NCBI GenBank assembly: GCA_964360605.1
Contig: CAYHXN010000001.1
Coordinates: forward strand, 15,388 to 79,387
From: CAYHXN01 sp964360605
GTDB lineage: Bacteria > Patescibacteriota > Minisyncoccia > UBA6257 > WO2-44-18
Reading direction: 5' to 3'
DNA length: 64,000 nt
Shown: positions 15,186 to 24,102 of the stretch, piece by piece
Position numbering within the stretch: the first letter of the stretch is position 1
Layout: the number at the start of each line of letters is the position of its first letter
The notes under the pieces: generated by a model
Seen by the model: only the letters and a program-made list of their open reading frames with translations
The model's database searches: none
Told to the model about the DNA's origin: nothing
Translations under genes and position numbers: made by a program

Positions 15186-17084
15186 TTAACGACGGATCGC
15201 GTAAATTTTAACAAGGGAATTCTTATAGATCAACGAGAGCCCCGAGTCATTTTCTAAGGAACGAATGGCTAACTGCTCCTCCATAGGTCCTACAAAAACA
15301 TAATCTGCTGGCACCGCTTGCCAATTAACTTTCAAATCTTGATAACGCCTAATCAATTCTTCAATTTTTTCCCCGCGCTTCTTGGTAATAATCTCACGAT
15401 CCGCTCCAGACAAAAACTGGTGGAAAGAACCATAGCGGCTAGGGAAATAATTTCCGTAAAGATTGCCGAAACTGTCGTTTAAATTACTCCCCTTGTCTGG
15501 AAAACATTCATAACTTTCACAACCGGCATCTAATTGGCCGGCCAACCGTTTACGCAAAGTTTCTCCCGAAACCCCAAAAAGTTTGTGGCTAGTCAGATAC
15601 CGGTCTTCCATTTCTTGCATACTCATTAAGGTGGTAAACGCTGTCGGCAGATACGGCCGCGCGGCTGTGTGACTGGTTAAATAAAACGAGGTCATAGTTG
15701 AAGGAGAAATAATTTTTGGCTCGCCGGGAATGTTTTCTTTAATCCAATCCCACGATTCGGCAACTTCACCGGGGAAACGATAATAATCAACCAAATGCGA
15801 CTGAAGGCAGCAGTTTATATAAACAATGTTCACTATTTTTTTAGTAATCAGCATCGCGCTTAAAACTAAAAAGATTCCAACAATAATTTTTTCCGCCGAC
15901 CGCCAGCGTGCTTCTATCCGCTTTATAATTTCAAAAATCACAGCGAAGGAAACTATAAAAATTGCTGGCGCAATCGGTCGGCGGAAAAAATGAGGCACCG
16001 GAGAAAAACCGGCTACCAGCTGAACGTTCCAGACTAAAAACATGGCTGAGATTAAAGCCAAAAGGAAAATGGCCATGTTTTTATCTCGCCGCCAAAACGT
16101 CGCCCAAACGACTACCGCTAACCCGATGTAAAAAGCATAATCAGCTAAATTACCGACATCTATTCCCACTACCCGCCCGAAGGCCACGCCAGCTCGGTAA
16201 GTAAAATCAGAAGAGGTCGGCAAAGCGCTGAATTGCAAATATCCGACTACGTAAGGCAGAATCGCGATCGCGAACGCAATCAAAAACCAGATAAAATACC
16301 TCAAGCGATTTGGGTCATACTTGCGGAAAATTAACGAATAAACAAAAAGTGTCCCCCAAGCAATAGTCCAATAAACCCAGTGATGAAAATAGGTGTAAAA
16401 AATTAGTCCAGAAAAAATTCCCGCCCAAACTGCTTTTACCCGGCTCGGTGAACGCCAAAATAAAAAGAATAATGCGATAGCGGCAAGATAAATCGGATAA
16501 GTCAAAAGAGGTTCGTCAACTCGGGCAAGATAAAGCTGGTCAAATTGGGTGCGAACAAACGGAAAAAAGTTATTCAAAAAAAACGCCTGAAACTCCGCTA
16601 AGCCCTGCCACTTATAAAAAGGAAGTTTTAAGACAATCGGCGTTAGCGTCCCCGTCAATCCGAGGAACAAAGCTTTGGCGCGAGAAGCGGTAAAAAGCCA
16701 GCCCAGCCAGTAAAAAAGCGCGAAGATTGCCCCAACAAAGAAAAACTGCGCGCCCAGATAAGCCGAATCAGTATTTCCACCAAACAAAACTAGAAAGGGA
16801 GCGAATAAAGCCGGCGGCAAAGGATTTTGAACAGTGGGCAATTGATGATCGCCGTAAAGTTCCGATGGCGGAAAATGCCCTTCGTAAACTTCCCGAGCCC
16901 TACCCAAATATGCCTGCAAAGAATCACGATAAGTTTTATATTGCGCTAAAACAAAACGCTGGCCGTTTTCTTCAAAATTCCTTTTCACCGCTAGAGGCGG
17001 ACCAATATAAACAAAACCGACTGACACGGCAGCCACGATTACTAAAATTAAATGGGGTTTAATGGCCTGAAAACTAAATCTCAT
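15186..17084 (-). CDS. large polytopic membrane protein, GT-C-like family
   Basis: 632 residues; about eleven hydrophobic segments in the first 430 residues, then a roughly 200-residue soluble C-terminal domain. Shares many blocks with the proteins at 38786-40648 and 61470-63381: AREVYEGHFPP at 63-73 in the first extracytoplasmic loop, FFPFVRTQFD and YLARVDEPLLTYPIY, FYTYFHHWVYW, KKIVN, and in the tail SPSTMTSFYLT and YVFVGPMEEQL. The first-loop acidic motif and topology recall GT-C transferases that use lipid-linked sugars, but I recognise no named family. It lies between gmd and an acetyltransferase. Possible oligosaccharide transferase or polymerase; unproven. Confidence 0.7.
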   Translation of the reverse strand: MRFSFQAIKPHLILVIVAAVSVGFVYIGPPLAVKRNFEENGQRFVLAQYKTYRDSLQAYLGRAREVYEGHFPPSELYGDHQLPTVQNPLPPALFAPFLVLFGGNTDSAYLGAQFFFVGAIFALFYWLGWLFTASRAKALFLGLTGTLTPIVLKLPFYKWQGLAEFQAFFLNNFFPFVRTQFDQLYLARVDEPLLTYPIYLAAIALFFLFWRSPSRVKAVWAGIFSGLIFYTYFHHWVYWTIAWGTLFVYSLIFRKYDPNRLRYFIWFLIAFAIAILPYVVGYLQFSALPTSSDFTYRAGVAFGRVVGIDVGNLADYAFYIGLAVVVWATFWRRDKNMAIFLLALISAMFLVWNVQLVAGFSPVPHFFRRPIAPAIFIVSFAVIFEIIKRIEARWRSAEKIIVGIFLVLSAMLITKKIVNIVYINCCLQSHLVDYYRFPGEVAESWDWIKENIPGEPKIISPSTMTSFYLTSHTAARPYLPTAFTTLMSMQEMEDRYLTSHKLFGVSGETLRKRLAGQLDAGCESYECFPDKGSNLNDSFGNLYGNYFPSRYGSFHQFLSGADREIITKKRGEKIEELIRRYQDLKVNWQAVPADYVFVGPMEEQLAIRSLENDSGLSLIYKNSLVKIYAIRR

Positions 17085-17105
17085 ATTTGAGATGAACTCT
17101 AAGTT

Positions 17106-18167
17106 CTAATAAGCACGGTCCTGATCGCCTCCTCCTTTAGTAGTATACCAGTTGTACAAATCCCAAGTCCTAGAATTGTCTAAACTTTTGCCGATTTTCA
17201 CGGCAAAGTTTAAATAACGGCGTTTGGCGCTAACTGGATTAAAAAGCAGCGGAACCTCGTTGTAGCCGACCCGCTCTCCATCAATAAAACCGGCGGCGCT
17301 CAAAGAATCGCGGTGGAACGGGCCACTGGAAAAATAATCAATAAAATCCAAACCGGAAGCGCGGCAAAAATCAACTACTCCGCCGATGGCAAACAGCTCG
17401 GCTTCTTCGTCAGAAATGAAATCAATAAGTCTGCCGACTTTAATTCCCAGTGGCCCGCTTTCCGTCTTCGGCTCTTCAATCCGTAAAATTGCCAGTGCTT
17501 TAATTTCTTCTCCGCTTTTTACAGCCAACATCCGGTATTTAATCAAAGGATTGCGAGCATAACGCCAATTTAGATAAACCGCGTTGCGTTCAATGGCGAT
17601 TGGATAACGATTCTGAATCTTATGCCAGAAAATATCCGTTTCTTTGCTAAATTCGGTTACTTCATCAAAGTGCCAATTTTTTTCGGTATTAATTTTGTGC
17701 GATGAAGCGGGTAGATCATAAAGCGCGTTTTTAGGATTAATGACATATAAATAGCGTTTTAGATTCTCTCCTTTCCAGCCGGCTTTCATAAAAATCGGCC
17801 AGGCCGTTTCATTAATAGTGTGATCTAAGGCAAGATCGGCAAGCGCCGCCGCTTTTTCCATCAATAAATATCCGTAGCCCAAACTTCTCAAGGATTTTTT
17901 AACGATTAAATTACAGAGCGAAACACCAGAAACTGTTTGGCCGAAAAAGTTAAATGGGGACGCGAATAAACCAAAAGTACCAACCAGCGTTTCGCTGGAA
18001 TCAAATAAACCAAGCGATTCGTAGGATTCTTTGTTCAAATTAAATGGCCCGTCAAACTGCCAATCATAATAAATTTTGTTGGTTAAAATGTGGCCGGGCT
18101 TGTATTCCGCTTCATTAAAAGCGCGCAGTTTTTCCCATTCAGATTTTTTTATTGGCCTTATTTCCAT
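17106..18167 (-). CDS. GNAT-like acyltransferase
   Basis: 353 residues. The N-terminal half carries a GNAT acyl-CoA-binding motif (LIVKKSLRSLGYGYLLMEKA, about 87-106); the second half may be another GNAT-like lobe with NAVYLNWRYARNPL, as in FemAB/GNAT proteins of polysaccharide loci. It is the last of a tight set ACP, adenylation enzyme and AcpS (18187-20371), so it may take its acyl or aminoacyl group from that carrier protein instead of a CoA ester and move it to an amino sugar. The donor and acceptor are inference. Confidence 0.72.
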   Translation of the reverse strand: MEIRPIKKSEWEKLRAFNEAEYKPGHILTNKIYYDWQFDGPFNLNKESYESLGLFDSSETLVGTFGLFASPFNFFGQTVSGVSLCNLIVKKSLRSLGYGYLLMEKAAALADLALDHTINETAWPIFMKAGWKGENLKRYLYVINPKNALYDLPASSHKINTEKNWHFDEVTEFSKETDIFWHKIQNRYPIAIERNAVYLNWRYARNPLIKYRMLAVKSGEEIKALAILRIEEPKTESGPLGIKVGRLIDFISDEEAELFAIGGVVDFCRASGLDFIDYFSSGPFHRDSLSAAGFIDGERVGYNEVPLLFNPVSAKRRYLNFAVKIGKSLDNSRTWDLYNWYTTKGGGDQDRAY

Positions 18168-18177
18168 AGTTCTTATT

Positions 18178-18205
18178 TATTATTTCCTAATTCCTATTTC
18201 CCAGT
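18178..18205. repeat. junction repeat of GGAAATAGG/GGAATTAGG words
   Basis: Degenerate copies of the 7-9 base unit also seen at 9299-9329. On the minus strand it encodes the ACP tail GNRN-stop and fills the gap to the acetyltransferase. Confidence 0.7.
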
Positions 18206-18438
18206 TCTTTAATTCCCGTAATAATAGTATTTATAGAATTAAAATTTTCCGTTGTAAGTCTTTCCATATCCAGCTTCACGCCCAACTCTTTTTCAATAAA
18301 ATCTATCAACTTAATCATCGTGAAAGAATCCAAAACCCCGCCCGCGATTAAATCAACGTCTTCATTGCCAATTTTCTTCTGCGTTTCTTTTTCTAAAAAT
18401 TTTGTAACCTTGTTTTTAATATCCATGTCGCTTGTCAC
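18187..18438 (-). CDS. acyl carrier protein
   Basis: 83 residues from the GTG at 18438, which overlaps the upstream stop in a GTGA; an ATG four codons later (18426) is an equal alternative. The attachment site for phosphopantetheine is the serine of GGVLDSFTMIKLI (S38), followed by the acidic helix ELGVKLD. It would carry the residue activated by the adenylation enzyme encoded upstream. AcpS two genes upstream would install the cofactor. The C-terminus is built from a junction repeat, so its last residues are probably not functional. Confidence 0.88.
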   Translation of the reverse strand: MTSDMDIKNKVTKFLEKETQKKIGNEDVDLIAGGVLDSFTMIKLIDFIEKELGVKLDMERLTTENFNSINTIITGIKELGNRN

Positions 18439-18456
18439 TTGTTAATTGTCACTTGT
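18432..18456. repeat. 11-base direct repeat at a gene junction
   Basis: TTGTCACTTGT occurs twice, separated by TAA (18432-18442 and 18446-18456). It encodes the end of the adenylation enzyme and the GTG start of the ACP. Confidence 0.85.
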
Positions 18457-19961
18457 ATTTCTTCTCTTAATTTAACTCTATCAATTTTTCCTGTGCTGGT
18501 CTTTGGTAATTCCCGCCGATGAATTTCATCGGGTATCAAATACTGCGGCACTAATTTCGCCAAATCTTTTTTAATTTCCTCAACGCTTTTAGTTTCTTTT
18601 AAATTTACGAAGGCGTTCAATTTATTGCCCCCGCTTTCTAAATCGAAAACCGCAATAGCCGCCGATTCATTGACGTAGGGCAAAGAATTCAACGCGGCTT
18701 CCACGTCCCCCAACTCAACACGATTACCTCGTATTTTTACCTGATTGTCTTTCCGGCCAATAAATTCATAATTCCCGTCTTCGCGGAGCCGTACTAAATC
18801 GCCGGTTTTATAAATAATCCCGCCATCCGACTTAAACGGATGCTTTATAAAAGAAATCGCCGTCCGTTCCGGATCGTTCCAATACCCCTTGCCGACTCCT
18901 AGCCCGTCAACATAAAGCTCTCCCACCTCACTCGGTTTGGCTAAAAAACCGCTATCGGTTACCGCGAAAATTTCCATTCCGCCGGTCGCTTTGCCAATTG
19001 GAACAAATTTAGAAAAATCAGTCGGCGGTTCTTTTATTATATAAAAAGAGCACTGAACGGTTGTTTCGGTGGGTCCGTATAAGTTCACAAAGGTCTTTTC
19101 CGAAAATGCCGTCATCCATTCAGCTAAGAATTTTGACGGAAATCCTTCTCCGTTAAATAAAACTTTGGTTAAGTTTTGCATCCGCCCAGGTTTTACCAGC
19201 CCCGCAATAGCCAGATGAACCATTACCGACGGAACAGAATTCCAAATAGTCAGCCGATTTTCTTCAATAAATTTAATCAGCTGGCCCGGAAATAAAGAAT
19301 ATTCCTCCGGCACTAGAAACAAGGTCGCACCGGCTTTCCAGGCGCAATATAAATCAAAAGTAGAAAGATCGAAATGTAGCGGCGGATGCTGAGACATTTT
19401 GTCCATATGAGTAATACCCAGTTCACTCACTGCCCAATCGGTGGCGTTGATAATATTTGCATGAGTAATCATTACGCCCTTAGGTTTTCCGGTGGATCCG
19501 GAGGTGTAAAGAATGTAAGCCAAATCGGAACTTTCGTTTTTATAAGCCAAAGGCGCTGTCGGCTGATCACTTACGAAATCTTTTTCACTGTCCAAATTGA
19601 AAATACCGGCAAAGGTTTCCACTAAAGGCAGGCTAGCGTTATCACAAATAACTAACCTTGGAGCAACATCGTTAACAATCTGTTGAAGTCGCGCCACCGG
19701 TGCTTTGGCGTTAAGCGGAACGTAAACTGCGTCAGCTTTGAGAGTGCCGAGAATAGCGTTAACGGCCTTTAAGGATTTGCTTAAACAAAAACCGACTCGA
19801 TCACCGCGTTTCACTCCACGAGCTTTTAACGCTCGCGCCAACTGGTTACTTGTGCTATCTAATTCGGTATAAGTAATTTTCACACCCTTAAAAATTACCG
19901 CTGGGTGGTCAGGATATTTTTGCGATGATTCTTCAAAATATTGTTGAATTAGTTTAATCAT
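18435..19961 (-). CDS. amino-acid adenylation enzyme (stand-alone A domain)
   Basis: 508 residues, the full ANL adenylating fold: A3 YTSGSTGKPKG at 152-162, A4 FDLS at 197-200, A5 NLYGPTET at 293-300, A7 YKTGDLV at 384-390, A8 GRKDNQVKIRG at 402-412, and the C-terminal lysine K492 in PKTSTGKIDR. The aspartate of the A4 FDxS motif is typical of domains that bind an amino acid amino group, so an amino acid is a likelier substrate than a fatty acid. It lacks condensation and carrier domains; the carrier is the adjacent ACP. The layout resembles DltA/DltC-type or small NRPS-type activation for surface-sugar aminoacylation. The amino acid cannot be named. Confidence 0.85.
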   Translation of the reverse strand: MIKLIQQYFEESSQKYPDHPAVIFKGVKITYTELDSTSNQLARALKARGVKRGDRVGFCLSKSLKAVNAILGTLKADAVYVPLNAKAPVARLQQIVNDVAPRLVICDNASLPLVETFAGIFNLDSEKDFVSDQPTAPLAYKNESSDLAYILYTSGSTGKPKGVMITHANIINATDWAVSELGITHMDKMSQHPPLHFDLSTFDLYCAWKAGATLFLVPEEYSLFPGQLIKFIEENRLTIWNSVPSVMVHLAIAGLVKPGRMQNLTKVLFNGEGFPSKFLAEWMTAFSEKTFVNLYGPTETTVQCSFYIIKEPPTDFSKFVPIGKATGGMEIFAVTDSGFLAKPSEVGELYVDGLGVGKGYWNDPERTAISFIKHPFKSDGGIIYKTGDLVRLREDGNYEFIGRKDNQVKIRGNRVELGDVEAALNSLPYVNESAAIAVFDLESGGNKLNAFVNLKETKSVEEIKKDLAKLVPQYLIPDEIHRRELPKTSTGKIDRVKLREEIQVTINK

Positions 19962-19966
19962 GGCCG

Positions 19967-20371
19967 TTAGGAATTAGTCATTAAAGCAACTGCGGTAGCG
20001 TAATCTTTCGTATGAGAAATGGAAATAAGTACCTGAATCTTGCCGCCTGTGGCGAGCCTCGCCTTCTGAAAAATTATTGAATCGGTGGCGGGAAAACTTG
20101 AAACTTGAAGCTTAACCCTTGGACTTCCATCTTTTTTATTTAAAATTTCAATATTTTTCGCTTTATAAATCGTGCTCCCCAACGATTTAATCACTGCTTC
20201 TTTAGCGGCAAATTTACCGGCAAAATGCTGGTGGGGATTAGATTTAGAAAGACAATATTTTATTTCTTGGTCGGTAAAAATCTTTGTATAAAAACTCTGA
20301 TTTTTCACGTAAGGTATTTTCCGAAACTTTTTTACCTCTACTATATCTATACCTACATTTTTTATTTTCAT
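19967..20371 (-). CDS. acpS: holo-acyl-carrier-protein synthase
   Basis: 134 residues, the usual AcpS length. GIDIVEV at 7-13 holds the magnesium-binding aspartate, and FAGKFAAKEAVIKSLG is the second signature with the catalytic glutamate. It moves phosphopantetheine from CoA to the serine of the carrier protein encoded at 18187-18438. Its start overlaps the stop of the upstream GT-B gene by 4 bases (20368-20371). It may also be the only such enzyme of the genome, which cannot be judged here. Confidence 0.88.
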   Translation of the reverse strand: MKIKNVGIDIVEVKKFRKIPYVKNQSFYTKIFTDQEIKYCLSKSNPHQHFAGKFAAKEAVIKSLGSTIYKAKNIEILNKKDGSPRVKLQVSSFPATDSIIFQKARLATGGKIQVLISISHTKDYATAVALMTNS

Positions 20372-21720
20372 AATTGGTTCAAAATGAACTGGGTAATTCG
20401 CTCACCCGCCTTACCATCTAATTGGCAACACTGCTCCTCCACCAAACGCCTTCGTCCCTCTCGATCTAAAGATGGGTTTTCTAAATACTGATTTATTTGA
20501 TTTATAAGCTCCTGCCTGTTTCTAGGATAGGCAATACCGCCGGTAAGCACCGCTTTAGCGTAGTGAGTCATTTTATAAAAATAAGTTGGGGATTTAGAGG
20601 CAAGCTCCTTTTCCCTTACCTCAAAATTAATATTGATAACTGGTTTATCAAAAACCGCCGCGTCAATACTCATACTGGAAGCGTAGCAAATAAAAACGTC
20701 CGTGTTGGCCAACGTATCCGTAAGACCGCGAATATCCTCAAAGCTCATATCCCAATCTACTCCCCGCTTGGAAGAAAAACGGATTCCCGGCAAGTCGTAC
20801 TTAAGACGCGGGCGCTTAATCAATTCATCTTTATCGGTAAAATCGTTCGGTTGGAAACGAACAAGTAGCTGGGCGTTTCTAATCTCACCGCTTTCTGTCG
20901 CGGAACTCAACAGGTCAATAATATCCCAATCAGAGTTACTAAACGCTTTTCCCATTGGAGCGTAAACAATAAGTTTTTTATTCAAATCTAAGCCTTTTTT
21001 GGAAAGAAATACGTCGCGCGACACTGGCTTGTAATTAATATGCCAATCGTATTGTGGAATACCAGTAACGCAAATATCTTCCCGAGCCATATCCGCGTGA
21101 CAGATTGCCTCCTCTTCCACTAAATGGTTAAAAACTATTAACTTATCCGGAAGTAATCTCAAGCTGTTGCGGGCTGTTAATTTATCCCAAGAATTAATAA
21201 AACCGATGGTTGGAACGTCTCTATGCATCGCTTCCCGCAATAGATGCGCTTCTAAATCATCAAATAGGTGAGCTAAGAAAACTACCGATGGTTTATATTT
21301 TTCAAAATACCCAGAAAAAGTTCGGTCTTTAACCAAAAAATAATCTAGCGCTCTCGCTACTTTCCGGAAAAAACGGCGGGCCAGCAATCTATTCAGTGCC
21401 CAATTAATCCAATAGCGCGGGTAGCTTATGCCTGTTTCTAATGCCATTTTACGCCGCAAGTCCACAGTTTCCGTCCGCAATAAGAAGAATTTCAAACCAG
21501 AAAAAAACTTATCCCACCCCCGAAGAACCGGAGCCGAAACCGATTCGTAAATTACATTGGGATTAGAAAATTCTTTTTGATAGTAGGCGGCCCGCTCTAG
21601 CGTTCCCACAAAAAAAACTATTCGCACCGCCGGTTGTTTTACAAGATTTTTATAAATATCGGTACGCAAAATATTCTTCGCTTCCACGCCCTGAAAGATA
21701 GTAATGAATATTGTTTTCAT
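20368..21720 (-). CDS. GT-B glycosyltransferase-like protein (paralogue family)
   Basis: 450 residues. One of four related proteins here (also 42511, 43882 and 57167). Shared blocks: start KTIFITIFQGVEAKNILRTD, NSWDKLTARNSL near the middle, VTGIPQYD, LIVYAPMGKAF, RFQPND, and the C-terminal nucleotide-site block VFICYASSMSIDAAVFDKPV. The second half resembles the CDP-glycerol glycerophosphotransferase/UDP-GlcNAc-epimerase half of GT-B. Probably a cytoplasmic transferase for the glycan; donor unknown. First gene of the run GT-B, acpS, A domain, ACP, acetyltransferase. Confidence 0.72.
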   Translation of the reverse strand: MKTIFITIFQGVEAKNILRTDIYKNLVKQPAVRIVFFVGTLERAAYYQKEFSNPNVIYESVSAPVLRGWDKFFSGLKFFLLRTETVDLRRKMALETGISYPRYWINWALNRLLARRFFRKVARALDYFLVKDRTFSGYFEKYKPSVVFLAHLFDDLEAHLLREAMHRDVPTIGFINSWDKLTARNSLRLLPDKLIVFNHLVEEEAICHADMAREDICVTGIPQYDWHINYKPVSRDVFLSKKGLDLNKKLIVYAPMGKAFSNSDWDIIDLLSSATESGEIRNAQLLVRFQPNDFTDKDELIKRPRLKYDLPGIRFSSKRGVDWDMSFEDIRGLTDTLANTDVFICYASSMSIDAAVFDKPVININFEVREKELASKSPTYFYKMTHYAKAVLTGGIAYPRNRQELINQINQYLENPSLDREGRRRLVEEQCCQLDGKAGERITQFILNQL

Positions 21721-21725
21721 ACATT

Positions 21726-21754
21726 AAAAAAAATCTCCGATGATTCGGAGATTT
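21726..21754 (-). terminator. terminator hairpin downstream of the transaldolase-like gene
   Basis: AAATCTCCGA/TCGGAGATTT, a 10-base-pair stem with a TGAT loop, followed on the minus strand by eight T. It also lies just downstream of the start site predicted for the next gene (promoter 21764-21792), so it could act as an attenuator in that leader. Confidence 0.85.
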
Positions 21755-21763
21755 CTAAGTTTT

Positions 21764-21792
21764 ATTATAATCTATTTTTACTAGATTTTAAA
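21764..21792 (-). promoter_or_regulatory. promoter for the GT-B/acyl-carrier run
   Basis: -35 TTTAAA (21787-21792), 17-base spacer, -10 TATAAT (21764-21769) on the minus strand. It overlaps the 3' end of the transaldolase-like gene; the predicted start (about 21757) is just before the hairpin. Confidence 0.55.
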
Positions 21793-22456
21793 GCATTCCG
21801 GCATCACGCAAAAATTGCTCTTGAGTCTCCACGCTTTTCTTCTGGTAAATAATTTTTGGCATAAATTTAGGCGGAACAGTAACAATATGAACTCCCGCTT
21901 CGTAAACGTCAAAAACATCCCGAGCCTCCCTAATACTTCCGGCAATAATTTCAGATTTTAGATTGCAGTCATCAAGCTCTTTTCGAGTTTTTTTTATTGT
22001 GGCCAATCCGTCGGAACCCATGTCTATAATACGCCGATAAAGCAAGCTAACGTATTTCGCGCCCGCTTTTGCGGCCCAAAATGCTTGATGCCAATCCACG
22101 CAAGCGGTGCAATTTACCGTAATTCCTGAATCACTTAACTTGTGGACCACCCCTAAACGGTCCGTCCCATCCACGCCCAAAATCGGAATTTTGATTGCCA
22201 ACCCGGAATAATTTAATACTCGGATAAAATAATCAGCCTGCCTTAACATTGCCCCCGGAGTATCGCCAAACACTTCCACGCTCAGAGAAATTGGCTCCTT
22301 GCTATAAGCTCGTATCGCTTCAATAATTTTTTTCCAAATGGGAATAGGATTTTTCTTTTTTACCAAAGAAGGGTTAGTGGTAATTCCATCTAAAATCCCG
22401 GTTTTTAACCATTTTTCTATTTCTCCAAGGTCTGCCGTATCTAGAAAGATTTTCAT
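21788..22456 (-). CDS. transaldolase / fructose-6-phosphate aldolase-like
   Basis: 222 residues from the ATG at 22456, chosen for GAGGTAAAG just upstream and the family start MKIFLDTAD. DGITTNPSL at 23-31 and the Schiff-base lysine K89 in AIKIPIL are hallmarks of the short transaldolase family. It moves or releases a three-carbon ketol unit between sugar phosphates. Next to GmhA, which acts on sedoheptulose 7-phosphate, it may make that substrate, linking central metabolism to heptose synthesis; a housekeeping role is also possible. Confidence 0.82.
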   Translation of the reverse strand: MKIFLDTADLGEIEKWLKTGILDGITTNPSLVKKKNPIPIWKKIIEAIRAYSKEPISLSVEVFGDTPGAMLRQADYFIRVLNYSGLAIKIPILGVDGTDRLGVVHKLSDSGITVNCTACVDWHQAFWAAKAGAKYVSLLYRRIIDMGSDGLATIKKTRKELDDCNLKSEIIAGSIREARDVFDVYEAGVHIVTVPPKFMPKIIYQKKSVETQEQFLRDAGML

Positions 22457-22505
22457 CTTTACCTCAAAAGTTCTGTTATTAAAATAGCCGTAAAAAAAAG
22501 CGGCG

Positions 22506-23141
22506 TCAATGGCCGCTATTTTCAAATTCTTTGATTTTGTTTTTAAGGCAGAAAATAATTAAGTGCTGGATAACGACCTGAAAAGACTCCACGAGAGCGG
22601 TTTTTAGTTCCTTATTGGTAACAATGCGAATAGGCGCGTCCACCATCTCTAAAAGCGGGCCGCCGCCGGCTATCGCAATCGTTTGACCGCCGACATCTTT
22701 AATTTTTTGGATTCCCTTAAGCAAATTCTGAGACCACTTTCCACCTAAATCCGAACCCTCTCCGCCATTTACGCTCAATCCGATACCAACCCCGCCACCC
22801 TCATAGTAATTGTCCAACCAAGCAGTAAAGTAATCCTCTTTCGCCCTATCGTTTACGATCGCGGTACTGTGCGGGATATTATCCCACAAAGTTAGGGCAT
22901 GTATTCCCCTCTGTCCAGGAACGTCATTAATGGTCTTTGCCAGATCACCGGCAAAATGGGAGGCGGTGGAAGCCGATCCGCCGTTGCCTAAAATATAAAC
23001 TTTCCGTCTGTCCTCCCACGCCTCAAAAAGAATCTGGATTGCTTTTTCTATCTCCACCGCTTGCCCTTCTAGCTTTTTAGATATCTCGCTGGAATGCTTT
23101 AAGTAATTTAAAATAAATTCCCGATCGTCGTTTTCTTTCAC
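22506..23141 (-). CDS. gmhA: sedoheptulose-7-phosphate isomerase
   Basis: 211 residues, SIS-domain family. VYILGNGGSASTASHF is the phosphosugar-binding loop; FAGDLAK and the late histidine in VVIQHLIIFC fit the GmhA active site. It forms D-glycero-D-manno-heptose 7-phosphate, the first step to NDP-heptose. The GTG at 23141 is the likely start. The GHMP kinase at 35023-36015 and the nucleotidyltransferase at 37118-37945 could supply later steps. Slightly longer than usual (about 190-200). Confidence 0.8.
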   Translation of the reverse strand: MKENDDREFILNYLKHSSEISKKLEGQAVEIEKAIQILFEAWEDRRKVYILGNGGSASTASHFAGDLAKTINDVPGQRGIHALTLWDNIPHSTAIVNDRAKEDYFTAWLDNYYEGGGVGIGLSVNGGEGSDLGGKWSQNLLKGIQKIKDVGGQTIAIAGGGPLLEMVDAPIRIVTNKELKTALVESFQVVIQHLIIFCLKNKIKEFENSGH

Positions 23142-23205
23142 CGTATTGCTCCGAAAAAGTGCTGCTTATAACGTAAACAAGCGCGACCTTCGGGTCAATA
23201 TTGAC

Positions 23206-23228
23206 AAAAAATCCCGAATGTATCGGGA
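23206..23228 (-). terminator. Rho-independent terminator after the SDR gene
   Basis: TCCCGA/TCGGGA stem with a 5-base loop and six T following on the minus strand; 11 bases past the stop at 23239. Confidence 0.8.
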
Positions 23229-23238
23229 CTCTTTTAAT

Positions 23239-24081
23239 CTACCAGCTCTTTCCGCGATGCTCCGGTTTCACCCGGCGCATATTATATATGTCGGTGCTCT
23301 GTAAATCATTAAGATGACCAGGAAACTCTTTATATTTATCGTGTAAAGCGCTCAAATATTTTCCGGTAACACCGGTCGCTTCCGGAGACGCCAGCCAAAA
23401 AATTAACTGGGCGGCTTTTTCCGGCGGTACTCCGCCATCGGATTTTTGTTTAACCGAACGCTCCCAAATCTCCTTACCCACCTTTCCCTCTCCCGCTAAC
23501 AAGAGATTGTCCAGAAACTTTGTATTTACTCCTCCCGGAGCAATAGCATTTACATAAATTTTATAACTCTTTAACTCATCACCCAAACTTTCAGTAAAGC
23601 GAATAATCGCGCCCTTGGAAGAGCTGTAGGCGGTGAAACGCGGTAAAGCTCCGTCGCCGCCTCCAGAAAAATTCACGATCCGGCCACCGCCCTGCTTTTT
23701 CATAAACGGTATGGTCATTTTACACATTGCTACCGTGCCGAAAACATTAATATCAAAAGTTTTTTTCCATTCCGCTAAATCGTTATCAGCTAATTCGCCT
23801 ATCGGCCCATAAATACCGGCGGCATTAACTAGTACATCCAAACGACCGTCAAAACTCTTTTCTATATAAGACTGAATTTTAGAAACGTCATTGGCGCTGG
23901 AAACGTCCGCCACTAAAACATTAATCGTTGGAGAAATCTTAGAAAGTTCGGCTTTAGTTGACTCTAATTCGCTTAGGGTTCTAGAAACTATTAAAATGTG
24001 GTCGCCATTGCGCGCAAAATCGGCGGCTACGGCTTTCCCGATACCCCTGCCCCCACCAGTTATTATCACGTTTCTAAACAT
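23239..24081 (-). CDS. short-chain dehydrogenase/reductase
   Basis: 280 residues. Classical SDR: GGGRGIG at 9-15, NAAG at 86-89, S139, Y152 and K156 (AYSSSKG). NAD(P)-dependent oxidation or reduction of a hydroxyl or keto group. The C-terminal 40 residues after the core are unusual for the family and end in MRRVKPEHRGKSW. It follows a sugar 4-epimerase by 21 bases in the same run, so a sugar or acyl precursor is the likely substrate. Confidence 0.8.
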   Translation of the reverse strand: MFRNVIITGGGRGIGKAVAADFARNGDHILIVSRTLSELESTKAELSKISPTINVLVADVSSANDVSKIQSYIEKSFDGRLDVLVNAAGIYGPIGELADNDLAEWKKTFDINVFGTVAMCKMTIPFMKKQGGGRIVNFSGGGDGALPRFTAYSSSKGAIIRFTESLGDELKSYKIYVNAIAPGGVNTKFLDNLLLAGEGKVGKEIWERSVKQKSDGGVPPEKAAQLIFWLASPEATGVTGKYLSALHDKYKEFPGHLNDLQSTDIYNMRRVKPEHRGKSW

Positions 24082-24102
24082 AATTATCTTTTAAAATACT
24101 TT

